A stretch of DNA of 6,680 nt, from the NCBI GenBank assembly GCA_937863625.1, contig CALMGO010000409.1, positions 1-6,680 of the forward strand, in the 5' to 3' direction. The translations under genes and the position numbers were made by a program. This stretch comes from an uncultured bacterium. GTDB taxonomy: Bacteria > Planctomycetota > DG-23 > SLPQ01. Positions 6,663 to 6,680 of the stretch are shown in pieces. The notes under the pieces are model-generated. The model saw only the letters and a list, made by a program, of their open reading frames with translations, did not search any database and had not been told where the DNA came from. Each line of letters starts with the position of its first letter. The stretch's first letter is position 1.

Positions 6663-6680
6663 AATGGCACGTAGATAAGG

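Noticed and set aside
1..6680. CRISPR array, tRNA or rRNA genes, toxin-antitoxin or phage-defence modules
   Set aside because: No regularly spaced repeats, RNA gene signatures or known defence domains were seen on either strand; the genes found are redox, regulatory-like and envelope proteins.

Overview
This 6.7 kb window is GC-rich and wholly plus-strand, from an unnamed bacterium. It holds five protein-coding genes, the first cut by the left edge. Two integral or anchored membrane proteins and a cleavable-signal coiled-coil protein suggest a Gram-negative-type envelope. The DUF4175-like pair, the DUF6982-like protein and the DUF362-ferredoxin together would fit a planctomycete, deltaproteobacterial or related candidate-phylum genome. 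That placement is inference from gene content only and is weak.

Left part (2-730): the C-terminal part of a DUF362 protein with two 4Fe-4S clusters. A 223-base gap follows. It holds a good sigma70-type promoter candidate (TGGACA, 17 bp, TTTAAT) with an 11-base palindrome in its spacer, then a leader of about 130 bases that can fold and carries a sequence complementary to the next gene's Shine-Dalgarno.

Middle part (954-1880): a cytoplasmic protein with a B-box-like zinc-binding N-terminus, two DUF6982-like beta modules and a winged-helix-like segment. A 57-base AT-rich gap follows, packed with competing inverted repeats built on CACTAT/ATAGTG.

Right part (1938-6662): three tightly packed genes, overlapping by 20 and 4 bases. 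They encode a membrane-anchored protein I do not recognise, a three-helix membrane protein with Ig-like repeats of the DUF4175 type, and an exported coiled-coil protein. The last two look like the two halves of the large DUF4175-type proteins that usually occur near MoxR/DUF58/BatA genes; here they are separate, translationally coupled genes. The three probably form one envelope complex, but their function is unknown.

The right edge ends in a C9 tract and a short motif (aattagggRcacaaWa). The same motif, with two differences, ends the first gene. It is followed by a possible remnant start of a REP-associated transposase. I see no CRISPR array, RNA gene, complete mobile element or recognised defence system. 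The best candidates for something undescribed are the split DUF4175 operon with its unknown partner and the zinc-finger/DUF6982/winged-helix protein.
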